In this document: piece by piece, positions 1-7,088 of the stretch | Layout: every line of letters starts with the position of its first letter | How positions within the stretch are numbered: position 1 is the stretch's first letter | DNA from: Candidatus Kuenenbacteria bacterium CG_4_8_14_3_um_filter_39_15 | GTDB taxonomy: Bacteria > Patescibacteriota > Patescibacteriia > UBA2196 > GWA2-42-15 | Reading direction: 5' to 3' | Assembly (NCBI GenBank): GCA_002782365.1 | Contig: PFHP01000051.1 | Span: forward strand, 1 to 7,935 | DNA length: 7,935 nt | The notes under the pieces: model-generated | What the model saw: only the letters and a program-made list of their open reading frames with translations | Databases searched by the model: none | Told to the model about the DNA's origin: nothing | Made by a program: the position numbers and the translations under genes

Positions 1-279
1 CCAATTTTGGTGAGGTTTGTCAAAACGAGCACGCTCAGTCAAATAATCATTGATAATATTTTTAACACTATTTTGGTAGGTTAAAATTTGTTCATTTTTA
101 TCTTTTTCAGCAGTCTTGTTATCAGCTACGGTTTCACCCAGGACAACCCCCCGATGTTTATCCTTGGCAATATTTATTTCTTCTGAAATTACTGTCCAAG
201 TAACAGCCAGTATTGCTACTATACCCAAAACAATGGCTTGAGTCCAGTGTGCTTTTACGAATTGTTCATTATTAGTCAT
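1..279 (-). CDS. Unidentified single-pass membrane protein, N-terminal part (runs off the left edge)
   Basis: An open frame begins with ATG at 279-277 and stays open to base 1, giving the first 93 residues. I do not recognise the family. Residues 1-14 are polar (MTNNEQFVKAHW...), residues about 15-32 form one hydrophobic helix (QAIVLGIVAILAVTWTVI), and the rest is charged, rich in Lys, Glu, Asp and Asn, ending near ERARFDKPHQNW. This suggests an N-in membrane anchor or uncleaved signal anchor followed by an extracytoplasmic, partly helical region. There is no Shine-Dalgarno sequence before the ATG, as for most genes here. It is the last visible minus-strand gene, 133 bases downstream of the 109-residue orphan and separated from it by a structured repeat, so co-transcription is uncertain. 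The continuous frame and credible membrane segment make it likely to be real; its function is unknown. Confidence 0.72.
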   Translation of the reverse strand, partial: MTNNEQFVKAHWTQAIVLGIVAILAVTWTVISEEINIAKDKHRGVVLGETVADNKTAEKDKNEQILTYQNSVKNIINDYLTERARFDKPHQNW

Positions 280-306
280 GAATAGAATTTTTAATTTTTG
301 AATTTT

Positions 307-367
307 TCCGCCTAAACGAACACTGAATAATCTGTGTCAGTGGCAGGCGGATCCGCCTCTGGCGGAT
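307..367. repeat. Structured GC-rich palindromic repeat in AT-rich spacer
   Basis: Three interlocking inverted repeats are visible. TCCGCCT (307-313) pairs with AGGCGGA (345-351). Inside it CACTGA (321-326) pairs with TCAGTG (337-342) around a 10-base loop. Directly after it ATCCGCC (351-357) pairs with GGCGGAT (361-367) around TCT. AGGCGGATCCGCCT (345-358) is also a perfect 14-base palindrome. The outer stem and the 3' hairpin can nearly coexist side by side, giving a compact two-arm fold. The block is much richer in GC than the flanking sequence, which resembles dispersed REP-like elements; I recall similar GGCGGATCCGCC strings from Parcubacteria genomes. No T-run follows on the minus strand, so it is a poor intrinsic terminator for the upstream orphan gene. 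The spacer from 280 to 412 otherwise holds only AT-rich sequence. Confidence 0.7.
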
Positions 368-412
368 AATTTTATAAATAATTTTTAAATCTAAATTTTT
401 AAACATTAAAAA

Positions 413-742
413 TTATATATCAAACATCCCTTTATCAACCCTATCCCACTCTTCTCTTACCTCATCCCACTTGTAAGCATTGATATAATTTACCTTTTCA
501 TCCTCACTATATATTTTGTTAATCTTAACTTGCGAGCCTATTCTATTGGAATATGTTGTTTTTTCATTCATCAACCGGGCCTTTTCCACCCATTCCAGTT
601 TTATTTTGCCTAGCGGGCCGGTGAATTCAATCACTTGTTTTTCGCCAGGAATATCTTGGCCCAAATTTTCCTTATAATTACGATCAATGCCAAATTTTGC
701 CTCCACCATATCCAATAAGTTTAACCATTTATCACGAGTCAT
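413..742 (-). CDS. Small conserved hypothetical protein (109 aa), Parcubacteria-type orphan family
   Basis: This is a soluble, highly charged protein with no signal peptide or membrane segment. An N-terminal helix (MTRDKWLNLLDMVEAKFG) is followed by what look like beta strands: VIEFTGPLGKIKLEWVEK (about 37-54), a TTYSNRIGSQVKI stretch with a Tyr-Ser-x-Arg-Ile-Gly core (62-74), then YSEDEKVNYINAYKWDEVREEWDRV with a Tyr-Lys-Trp-Asp block (78-102). From memory this pattern (IEFxGPLGKxKLE, YSxRIG, YSEDE, YKWDE) matches a small protein seen repeatedly in Parcubacteria genomes; I know of no assigned function. The start is well supported: it is the only gene here with a clear GGAG ribosome-binding site, and a good promoter lies just upstream. 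It therefore appears to be transcribed separately from the ATPase gene 49 bases before it. Being small, acidic-basic mixed and conserved, a binding or regulatory role is possible but unproven. Confidence 0.85.
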   Translation of the reverse strand: MTRDKWLNLLDMVEAKFGIDRNYKENLGQDIPGEKQVIEFTGPLGKIKLEWVEKARLMNEKTTYSNRIGSQVKINKIYSEDEKVNYINAYKWDEVREEWDRVDKGMFDI

Positions 743-746
743 AGTG

Positions 747-750
747 CTCC
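747..750 (-). promoter_or_regulatory. Ribosome-binding site of the 109-aa orphan gene
   Basis: On the minus strand GGAG ends four bases before the ATG at 742-740 (GGAGCACTATG). It fixes the start and stands out because the other starts in the window have weak or no Shine-Dalgarno sequence. Confidence 0.65.
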
Positions 751-760
751 GTTATTATAT

Positions 761-789
761 ATTATAGCAATAAAATTTAATCTGTTCAA
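761..789 (-). promoter_or_regulatory. Sigma-70-type promoter for the 109-aa orphan gene
   Basis: On the minus strand TTGAAC (789-784) lies 17 bases before a perfect TATAAT (766-761), and TGC directly before the -10 box supplies the TGn extended -10 motif. Transcription would start near 754, leaving a leader of about 12 bases that still contains the GGAG site. The whole element sits in the 49-base gap after the ATPase stop codon (794-792). It is the best promoter match in the window, but it is in AT-rich DNA where chance matches are common. Confidence 0.6.
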
Positions 790-791
790 AG

Positions 792-3521
792 TTATCTTAT
801 CACCAGTGCTTTTAGCGCTGCTTGCCTATAATAAAAAGCCTTTATTATTTCAATAATTAAAACCAACAATGAACAGCCGCAGACAATGACTGTCCATTCA
901 AATAGTCCCAGCGGCATCGTGTGAAAAATACTTTGTAAAAATGGATTGTAGATTGCCATTGCTTGTAAACCCAGACCAATAATGACCGCTCCAACTAGAA
1001 ATTTATTAGCCAGCGGGTTTGTTTGCCAAAGCGGCTTATTTAAGGTGCGAATACTAAAAACATAAATCAAAGTGCTGATAGCCAGAAAGGTGAAGGCCAT
1101 CGTCCGTGCCATGTCAATTTCACCAAACTGATGATGCCAGTGATAGAAAAAGAACAAAGAGCCAACGGCTGAGAGAATACTTATCAGACTAATTAAAAAT
1201 TTACTCTCATTGTCTAAAATTGGCTCTTTAATGCCCCGGGGTTTTTGTTTCATAATGTCTTTTTCCGCTGGCTCTTGGGTCATAGCCAGCGCCGGGAAAG
1301 TGTCATCAATTAAATTTATCCAAATAATTTGTGTGGCTAATAAAGGCAACGGCCAGCCCAGAAACAAACTAACTGTTATAATAATCATCTCTGAAAAACT
1401 ATCAGATAAGAAATACAATATCACTTTTTTAATGTTATCAAAAATTACCCGGCCTTCTTTGACTGCCGCGATAATTGTTTTAAAATTATTATCTAATAGA
1501 ATCGCGTCAGCCGTTTCCTTAGCCACATCAGTTCCCGAACCAACCGCGATGCCGATGTTGGCCCTTTTTAAAGCCGGCGCATCATTAATGCCGTCGCCTG
1601 TCATCGCCACCACCTTACCTTTCTCCTGCCAAGCTTTGACGATTTTTAGTTTATGTTCAGGCGTGACACGGGCGTAAACTGTCAGATCGTCAATAATTTC
1701 AAGCAGCTGGCTTTGGTTGAGTTTATCCATCTTTTCGCCATTAATAATATTTTTAGCCCCATGGGCCAGCTCAAGTTCCTGGGCGACAGCCGTGGCGGTT
1801 AATTTATGGTCACCGGTAATCATAATTGTTTTAATGCCTGCCCTGCCGGCATCTTTAATAGTTTCTTTAATGCCTGCTCTAATCGGGTCTTTTAAGCCTA
1901 GGAGCCCGACAAAAATAAAATTATCCATAGTCACTCCCTTTAAACTTTTTATCCCTGGACTGACTTTTTTATAACCAGCCGCTAAGACGCGCAAGCCACG
2001 GCGGCTCATCTCCTCATATATGCCAATTAGTTTTTGCTCACGGTTTTTATCAATCCCAATTTTATTGTCCGGCCCCTTGGTTGAGTAAAGATATTGGGAA
2101 AAATTTAAAATTATTTCTGGCGCGCCTTTGATATAAACTGTATTATAAGCTGTCCGGCCCTGGTTAAGCGTCAGCATGTATTTCCACTGGCTATCAAAAG
2201 GGATTTCATCCAATCTGGGTTCTTGTTCTTCCAACGTGTATTTATCAAGTCCAATATTTGCTCCTGCCATTAGCAGCGCTTTTTCCGTGGGGTTGCCGCG
2301 CACAATTCTGTGTGCCAGCCCTGCTTCCGGATTCTCAATATAGGCATTATTACAAAGCACGCCAATTTCAAGCAGCTCAATTAATTCCTCACCCATAGCC
2401 TTGTCTTTTGATTGTTCATGGCTTAAAAGATTAAGATTGTAATCCATTGTTGCCACCTCAACAATTCTCATTTCGCCTTCAGTTAAGGTGCCGGTTTTAT
2501 CAGTGCAAATCACACTTGTTGAGCCTAAGATTTCAGCAGCCAAGAGGTGTTTGACTAATGTTTTTTCGCGTAAAATTTTTTGCATGCCCACAGCCAGTAT
2601 CATTGTTACCACGACTAAAAGCCCTTCCGGGATAGCTGACACTGCTATGGCCACGGCGGTGGTAAAAATTTGAGTAAAGCCGTAGCCTGATAAAAGCCCG
2701 ATTAAAAAAATCAGGGCGCAAATTCCCAAGACTAACAGACTAATTTTTTTGGCAAAAATATTTAATTTTCTCTGCAGTGGAGTAATCAAATTTTCCGTTG
2801 TTGCCACCAGTTGAGCAATTTTGCCTAAAGCGGTTTTTTCGCTCGTGCCAACCACCACACCCAAAGCTCCGCCTTGAGTCACTTGAGTGCCCATAAAAGC
2901 CATATTTATTTGGTCAGCGATAATTAAATCACCCGATAAGGTTTTATTCGTTTTGGCAACTTCCACTGACTCGCCGGTTAGGGGCGCTTCATTAATTTTT
3001 AAATTATTGACTTTAAATAACCTTAAATCAGCCGGCACCTTATCCCCAGCTCCGAGAAAGACAATATCGCCCGGCACCAATTCATCAGTATTTATTTCCT
3101 GCTGATGATTATTGCGTGTTACTTTACATTGGTTGACTACAATTTTATTGAGTGCCGATAAGGCAGTTTGCGCTTTATTCTCCTGATAAAAGCCAATGAC
3201 CACATTGATTATGACAGCCAGCATTATTACGCCGGCATCAATATAGTCACCCAAAAACATGCTGATGATAGCAGCGATCAGTAAAATATAAACGAGCGAG
3301 CTTTTAAATTGCTTTAAAAAAAGAAACAATCTTGTCTCTCTTTTCATTGCTGGCAATTTATTTGGTCCGGATTGTTTTTGTCGTTTGGCCACTTCTTCCA
3401 GGGTCAAGCCATTCTTTGAAGTTCCCAATTTCTCAAAAATATCTTCTTGGGTCAGGTTATACCACCTTTTTTCCTCATGTTTTTTAGAGCGCCCTAATTT
3501 TGCTTGGGAGATTTTTGACAT
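792..3521 (-). CDS. P2-type cation-translocating ATPase (Ca2+-ATPase-like)
   Basis: This is an integral-membrane pump of 909 residues, the normal full length for P2 ATPases. In order: an N-terminal cation-ATPase domain (about 20-57), M1-M2 (about 74-112), actuator domain with TGES (182-185), M3-M4 with the PEGL ion-site motif (P298-E299-G300), the phosphorylated aspartate D341 in DKTGTLT, nucleotide domain with KGAPE (465-469), hinge TGD (569-571), TGDGINDAP (641-649), and a C-terminal block of six helices. The catalytic machinery is intact. Against SERCA, the site II ligands are kept (E299, N736, D740), but N768 is replaced by S708, T799 by D739 and E908 probably by T817, while E771 is kept as E711. 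This resembles one-site pumps of the SPCA/PMR1 type, so Ca2+ or Mn2+ export is likely, but the ion cannot be fixed. The start lies 6 bases after the pth stop, so translation is probably coupled. Confidence 0.95.
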   Translation of the reverse strand: MSKISQAKLGRSKKHEEKRWYNLTQEDIFEKLGTSKNGLTLEEVAKRQKQSGPNKLPAMKRETRLFLFLKQFKSSLVYILLIAAIISMFLGDYIDAGVIMLAVIINVVIGFYQENKAQTALSALNKIVVNQCKVTRNNHQQEINTDELVPGDIVFLGAGDKVPADLRLFKVNNLKINEAPLTGESVEVAKTNKTLSGDLIIADQINMAFMGTQVTQGGALGVVVGTSEKTALGKIAQLVATTENLITPLQRKLNIFAKKISLLVLGICALIFLIGLLSGYGFTQIFTTAVAIAVSAIPEGLLVVVTMILAVGMQKILREKTLVKHLLAAEILGSTSVICTDKTGTLTEGEMRIVEVATMDYNLNLLSHEQSKDKAMGEELIELLEIGVLCNNAYIENPEAGLAHRIVRGNPTEKALLMAGANIGLDKYTLEEQEPRLDEIPFDSQWKYMLTLNQGRTAYNTVYIKGAPEIILNFSQYLYSTKGPDNKIGIDKNREQKLIGIYEEMSRRGLRVLAAGYKKVSPGIKSLKGVTMDNFIFVGLLGLKDPIRAGIKETIKDAGRAGIKTIMITGDHKLTATAVAQELELAHGAKNIINGEKMDKLNQSQLLEIIDDLTVYARVTPEHKLKIVKAWQEKGKVVAMTGDGINDAPALKRANIGIAVGSGTDVAKETADAILLDNNFKTIIAAVKEGRVIFDNIKKVILYFLSDSFSEMIIITVSLFLGWPLPLLATQIIWINLIDDTFPALAMTQEPAEKDIMKQKPRGIKEPILDNESKFLISLISILSAVGSLFFFYHWHHQFGEIDMARTMAFTFLAISTLIYVFSIRTLNKPLWQTNPLANKFLVGAVIIGLGLQAMAIYNPFLQSIFHTMPLGLFEWTVIVCGCSLLVLIIEIIKAFYYRQAALKALVIR

Positions 3522-3527
3522 AAAAAA

Positions 3528-4067
3528 TCAACCACTGATTAATTTTAAAATTTCCCCCATTACTTGGGGCAGTATTTCTTTTTTCATTTTTCTTTTCTCA
3601 AAAAAAGAAAGTTTTGATAAGACAAATTTTTCAGCTGGGACTTTTTCCGCATTTTTGTTGCGGATGCCGATTCTCACGCGGTTAAATTTATCCGTTGAGA
3701 TATAGGTGATAATTGATTTAATCCCATTATGCCCGGCGCTTGACCCTTCTTGGTGCACGCGGATTTCACCTAGGGGTAGATCCAACTCATCATAAACCAC
3801 GATCAAATTTTCCGGCTGAATTTTGAAATAATTTTGGAGCGCCTGCACGGCGCTGCCAGAATTGTTCATATAAGTTTGTGGCTTGGCCACAATAATTTTT
3901 TTGCCATCATATTCTGCCATGCTAATTTCTGATTTAAATTTTTCTTTTAACTGGAATTTGGGCAGTCCTAATTTTTCCACCAGAAAATCAACCGCCATAA
4001 AACCGGTATTATGTCTGGTATTTTCATATTGTTTGCTTGGATTACCAAGCCCGGCGATTAGATACAT
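3528..4067 (-). CDS. pth: Peptidyl-tRNA hydrolase
   Basis: Cytosolic enzyme that cleaves the ester bond of peptidyl-tRNAs released from stalled ribosomes, recycling tRNA. At 179 residues it is complete, slightly shorter than the E. coli protein (194). All family motifs are present: GLGNP (6-10), the catalytic histidine H19 in TRHN, PQTYMNNSG (63-71) with N68, the active-site aspartate D93 in DELDLPLG, GHNG with H113 and N114, and the RVRIGIR strand. The ATG opens directly at the first beta strand (MYLIAGLGNP), so the start is secure. No Shine-Dalgarno sequence precedes it; the 27-base gap after der is almost pure A/T. The order der-pth-ATPase with short gaps indicates a shared transcript, and der and pth both serve ribosome and tRNA function. 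Confidence 0.98.
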   Translation of the reverse strand: MYLIAGLGNPSKQYENTRHNTGFMAVDFLVEKLGLPKFQLKEKFKSEISMAEYDGKKIIVAKPQTYMNNSGSAVQALQNYFKIQPENLIVVYDELDLPLGEIRVHQEGSSAGHNGIKSIITYISTDKFNRVRIGIRNKNAEKVPAEKFVLSKLSFFEKRKMKKEILPQVMGEILKLISG

Positions 4068-4080
4068 AAAATATAATTTT

Positions 4081-4094
4081 TAATTTTAAAATTA
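4081..4094. repeat. Perfect 14-base A/T palindrome between der and pth
   Basis: TAATTTTAAAATTA directly follows the der stop codon and fills half of the 27-base der-pth gap. It is identical on both strands. All pairs would be A-U with almost no loop, so a stable RNA hairpin is unlikely; a protein-binding site or chance in AT-rich DNA are the alternatives. On the minus strand TATATT (4075-4070) ends two bases before the pth ATG, which would suit a leaderless start only weakly. Confidence 0.35.
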
Positions 4095-5504
4095 TTAAAT
4101 TTGTTTCTTATATCTCACTACCAACTTAATCGGCACTCCCTTAAATCCAAACTTTTCACGGAGTTTGTTCAAAATGTATTTTCTGTATTCCTCCGTTAGT
4201 TTTTCTTTTGAGCCGATGGCACACTCAAAAAGTGGCGGGTTAATTCCGATTTGTTTGAAGTGGGTGATAAAAGGTCTGCTGATCTTTGTTTTATTGCCAA
4301 AGCCAATTGTTTTTTTGGGCGGTGGCTGGTGAGCGATTATGGTTTTTAAGAATTTTGACAATGCCCCGTCAGGAATTTTTATTTGGTTATTACCGTTGAC
4401 TTCCATAATTAATTTTAATATTTTTTGAGTGTTAAAGCCGGTTAAAGCGCTGACAAAAATTACCGGCGCCCAAGATAAATGAGGAAAATTACGATAGACA
4501 GCCTGAGTAAATTCTTTTGCTTGGTCCCTATTCTCCTCTTTAATTAACTCATACTTGTTAGCGACAATTATTGCCGCCACTCCTGCCTCAGCAATTAGTT
4601 TGCCCAGCTGTAAATCCTGCTGGGAGATCGGTTCGTTAATATCCAACACCAGCAGCGCTATATTGGATTTTTTAAGGGCGCTGATACTCATCGACACCCC
4701 GAGCGCTTCCAAACTTTGTCTGGCTACCTTAGCTTTCCGTCTAATACCGGCTGTATCAACTAAGATAATTTTGTTATTTTCATATTCAATCAGAGTATCA
4801 TTCGGCTCTCTGGTTGTCTGGGCAGTTGCCGAGACAATCGCTCTTGGTTCACCCACCAGTTGATTTAAGAGAGATGATTTGCCAACGTTTGGTTTGCCTA
4901 AAATTGATACTTTAATTAATTGATCATTATGCGCCGCAAGTTCAAATCTTTCTTCTTTAATATTCTCCACCACCATATCCAACAAATCTCCTGTACCAGA
5001 GCCGTTAACAGCAGAAATTAAAATTAGCCCGTTAATGCCCAGTTTATAAAATTCTGCGGTAGATTGTCTGATTTCTTGATTATCACATTTATTAACCGTA
5101 AGAATTATTTGTTTGTTTTTTCCCTTCCTTAAATAATCAGCGATTTCTTTATCCTGTGGATTTAATCCTTCACGGCCATCAACCACGAAGATCACAACTT
5201 CGCTTTTAAGCAGGGCATTTCTGGCATACTTTTCAACTTGCTTATCAATATCGTTGACCGTCAGTTTATCCAGTTTTTTTTGTTCCCGCTTAGTCAGAGC
5301 GCGTAGCGGTGTTTTTTGGTTGGCTAGAAATCCGCCAGTGTCAATTAATTCAAATTCTTTTCCCTGCCAGTGGATATTGGCATACTTTAAATCTCTAGTT
5401 GTGCCTGGTATATCGGTAACCATAGCCAATCTTTTTTCAGATAGCCTGTTAAATAATGTTGACTTACCAACATTAGCCCGTCCGATTATTGCTACGCTAG
5501 GCAT
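4095..5504 (-). CDS. der: Ribosome-assembly GTPase Der (EngA), tandem G domains plus KH-like domain
   Basis: Essential GTPase for maturation of the 50S ribosomal subunit. The 469 residues show the family layout. G domain 1: GRANVGKS (8-15), PGTTRD (33-38), DTGG (55-58), NKCD (138-141), SAV (164-166). G domain 2: GKPNVGKS (203-210), TTRE (230-233), DTAG (250-253), NKYE (316-319), SAL (352-354). A C-terminal KH-like domain spans about 371-469, ending in FGFKGVPIKLVVR. The frame is open upstream to 5615, but that would overlap the LCP gene by about 98 bases and add 37 unrelated residues; ATG 5504 places the start just before the first beta strand, 13 bases after the LCP stop. Oddities: G domain 2 carries Glu for Asp in NKxD and AQTTRE for the usual AGTTRD, and switch II of G domain 1 has a charged insertion of about 20 residues (around 63-82). 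Confidence 0.97.
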   Translation of the reverse strand: MPSVAIIGRANVGKSTLFNRLSEKRLAMVTDIPGTTRDLKYANIHWQGKEFELIDTGGFLANQKTPLRALTKREQKKLDKLTVNDIDKQVEKYARNALLKSEVVIFVVDGREGLNPQDKEIADYLRKGKNKQIILTVNKCDNQEIRQSTAEFYKLGINGLILISAVNGSGTGDLLDMVVENIKEERFELAAHNDQLIKVSILGKPNVGKSSLLNQLVGEPRAIVSATAQTTREPNDTLIEYENNKIILVDTAGIRRKAKVARQSLEALGVSMSISALKKSNIALLVLDINEPISQQDLQLGKLIAEAGVAAIIVANKYELIKEENRDQAKEFTQAVYRNFPHLSWAPVIFVSALTGFNTQKILKLIMEVNGNNQIKIPDGALSKFLKTIIAHQPPPKKTIGFGNKTKISRPFITHFKQIGINPPLFECAIGSKEKLTEEYRKYILNKLREKFGFKGVPIKLVVRYKKQI

Positions 5505-5517
5505 AATATTTTTTAGT

Positions 5518-7002
5518 TCAATTATTGTTATTAGCCGGTTCCACTTGTAATTTTGCCTGTTCTTGTTGCCATTCTTCAAGCGCGTTAATTGATCTTTGCT
5601 GATCCAGGCCGACAACTATTAAAAAATCAGTAGCCACCTGTTCTTGCTCGCCCTGATCGTTTGTTCTATAAAGCAAGGGTTTTAAAAATTCTGGCAATTC
5701 TCCCGCCGTATTGGCCGCCAGTCGTTTTTTGAGTATTTTTAAGGCATTTTCTTGGTTGCCCGTTAAATCATAAATAACAGTTTTTTCAAAATCTTGTTCA
5801 GGCGAATTAATCAGTCTTTCAACCGTAAAACCCCAGGAATTAAGATCAGCGCCAGCAAAGGTAGCCAAACCCTCAATTGTGGTGCCATTGGCGATAACCA
5901 CACTGACATGCTGATTTATAATTTCTTTAACTACAAAAATATTTTTTACAAAATCTCTTAATTCCTCAAAATCACCGGATTTAGGCGCTAAAATCTGTGC
6001 CCCATCGTCAGTAATAATGGATTTTAAAAGTCCGCCCGGGGAGTCATCAATGACATAATGTTCCATGGCTCCGAAATCAATTGTTTTAGCAAGATTCATT
6101 AGCTCTGATAATTGGCCGGGTTTAATATTAGTTTGAATATTTTTTGTTATATTATTATAGATGTTATACACCCGGTTGGGGTTAGCTAAGGTTTTCCAAT
6201 TTAATATTTTATCTTTGACAGCAAATAGAATTTTTTGCTGACGTTTAGCTCTGGCGAAATCAGATCCCTCACCATTATCACCATGCCGCGAACGGGCAAA
6301 TTGCAGGGCTCGCTGGCCATCCATATGTTCTATGCCTTGATTAAATGATATGGTCATTACCTTATAGTCTTCAGTCGGGTATTGATTATCAACAAAAAAC
6401 CGATCAACAGAGACATCAATCCCTCCCAGATCGTCAATCATGCTGGTAAAGCCAGAAAAATCTAGGCGCAGATAATAATCAATAGGCACGCCGAAGGTAT
6501 CTTCCACGGTTTTAGCGGCCAAGGCCGAACCGCCGCCAGGATAATTATTTAAGTCTCCATAGGCGCTGGCATGATTAATTCTCTGCCAGCCGTTGTTAGG
6601 AATTTTAACCAGTAAATCCCTGGGAATGGATATTAAAGAAGCTTGGTTTGTTGAGAGATCAACTGATGCTAACATCATTGTGTCAGTTAATAATGCTCCC
6701 TCGTGGCCAGTGCCGCCAATACCCATGATTAATAGATTAAGCCTGTTCTCGTCTTTGCCTGATAATACGTCATTAGCGCCGAGGATTGATCTTAATTGGC
6801 TGATTACCGGCAGTTTGCTGATTGCCGCCCCCAAAGTTTCTTGAGAAAATATGATTTTTGATGACAAAAAGAAAGAGATGATGAAGTAAGCGATTAATAT
6901 AAATAACAAAGACCTGACTAATTTTTGTAAAAAAGTCCTTTTCTTTTTGGGCCGGCGTTTTTCTTCAATTGTTCCCTGAACTAAATTAATATTATTATAC
7001 AT
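5518..7002 (-). CDS. LytR-CpsA-Psr (LCP) family glycopolymer transferase with LytR_C domain
   Basis: LCP enzymes are membrane-anchored and transfer undecaprenyl-linked glycopolymers (teichoic acids, capsule, other glycans) to peptidoglycan or a similar wall acceptor outside the cell. The 494 residues show a basic cytoplasmic start (KRRPKKKR, 15-22), one membrane helix (about 29-47), a short linker, the LCP domain (about 87-260), a linker, a LytR_C domain (about 366-466, VSVVIANGT to DFLIVVG) and a Gln/Asn-rich tail. LCP signatures are LTDTMM (D107), SIPRDL (R128), RINHA (141-145), a second arginine pair in FARSRH (R237, R239), and SDFAR with RQQ (247-256). The first metal-site aspartate expected in GxD is Gly (GIGGTGHEG, 94-102). 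An in-frame TAG nine bases before the ATG fixes the start. It leads the der-pth-ATPase operon. Its glycan substrate cannot be told from sequence. Confidence 0.95.
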   Translation of the reverse strand: MYNNINLVQGTIEEKRRPKKKRTFLQKLVRSLLFILIAYFIISFFLSSKIIFSQETLGAAISKLPVISQLRSILGANDVLSGKDENRLNLLIMGIGGTGHEGALLTDTMMLASVDLSTNQASLISIPRDLLVKIPNNGWQRINHASAYGDLNNYPGGGSALAAKTVEDTFGVPIDYYLRLDFSGFTSMIDDLGGIDVSVDRFFVDNQYPTEDYKVMTISFNQGIEHMDGQRALQFARSRHGDNGEGSDFARAKRQQKILFAVKDKILNWKTLANPNRVYNIYNNITKNIQTNIKPGQLSELMNLAKTIDFGAMEHYVIDDSPGGLLKSIITDDGAQILAPKSGDFEELRDFVKNIFVVKEIINQHVSVVIANGTTIEGLATFAGADLNSWGFTVERLINSPEQDFEKTVIYDLTGNQENALKILKKRLAANTAGELPEFLKPLLYRTNDQGEQEQVATDFLIVVGLDQQRSINALEEWQQEQAKLQVEPANNNN

Positions 7003-7010
7003 CTGTCTCT

Positions 7011-7039
7011 ATCTTAGCTGAAAAAATAATTTGCGTCAA
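7011..7039 (-). promoter_or_regulatory. Candidate promoter of the LCP-der-pth-ATPase operon
   Basis: On the minus strand TTGACG (7039-7034) is separated by exactly 17 bases from TAAGAT (7016-7011). The -35 box matches consensus at five of six positions and the -10 box at four of six. Transcription would begin only a few bases before the ATG at 7002, so the leader would be extremely short or nearly absent; a purine-rich AGAGA before the ATG is at best a weak ribosome-binding site. Confidence 0.5.
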
Positions 7040-7048
7040 TTAAAAAAA

Positions 7049-7066
7049 TATGCTACCATTAGCATA
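7049..7066. promoter_or_regulatory. Inverted repeat upstream of the LCP promoter (possible operator or weak terminator)
   Basis: TATGCTA (7049-7055) and TAGCATA (7060-7066) form a perfect 7-base inverted repeat around CCAT. It lies 10 bases upstream of the LCP -35 box, in the divergent spacer between the LCP gene and tRNA-Val. On the minus strand it is followed by seven T, the look of an intrinsic terminator, but the stem has only two G-C pairs and no minus-strand gene is visible upstream. A regulator-binding site is the other reading. Confidence 0.4.
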
Positions 7067-7088
7067 AATTCACTTATTTTAGCAAAAA

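Noticed and set aside
1210..1677. 155-residue plus-strand open frame
   Set aside because: It is antisense to the conserved TGDGINDAP to M7 region of the ATPase and shows no domain of its own.
3385..3705. 106-residue plus-strand open frame across the pth-ATPase junction
   Set aside because: It is antisense to the pth C-terminus and ATPase N-terminus, both of which match their families on the other strand.
5505..5615. N-terminal extension of Der by 37 residues using the upstream ATG at 5615
   Set aside because: It would overlap the end of the LCP gene by about 98 bases and adds residues unlike any Der; ATG 5504 starts right at the G1 strand.
7041..7066. Intrinsic terminator on the minus strand (7-base stem followed by seven T)
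   Set aside because: The stem has only two G-C pairs and no minus-strand gene is seen upstream for it to end; kept only as an inverted repeat.
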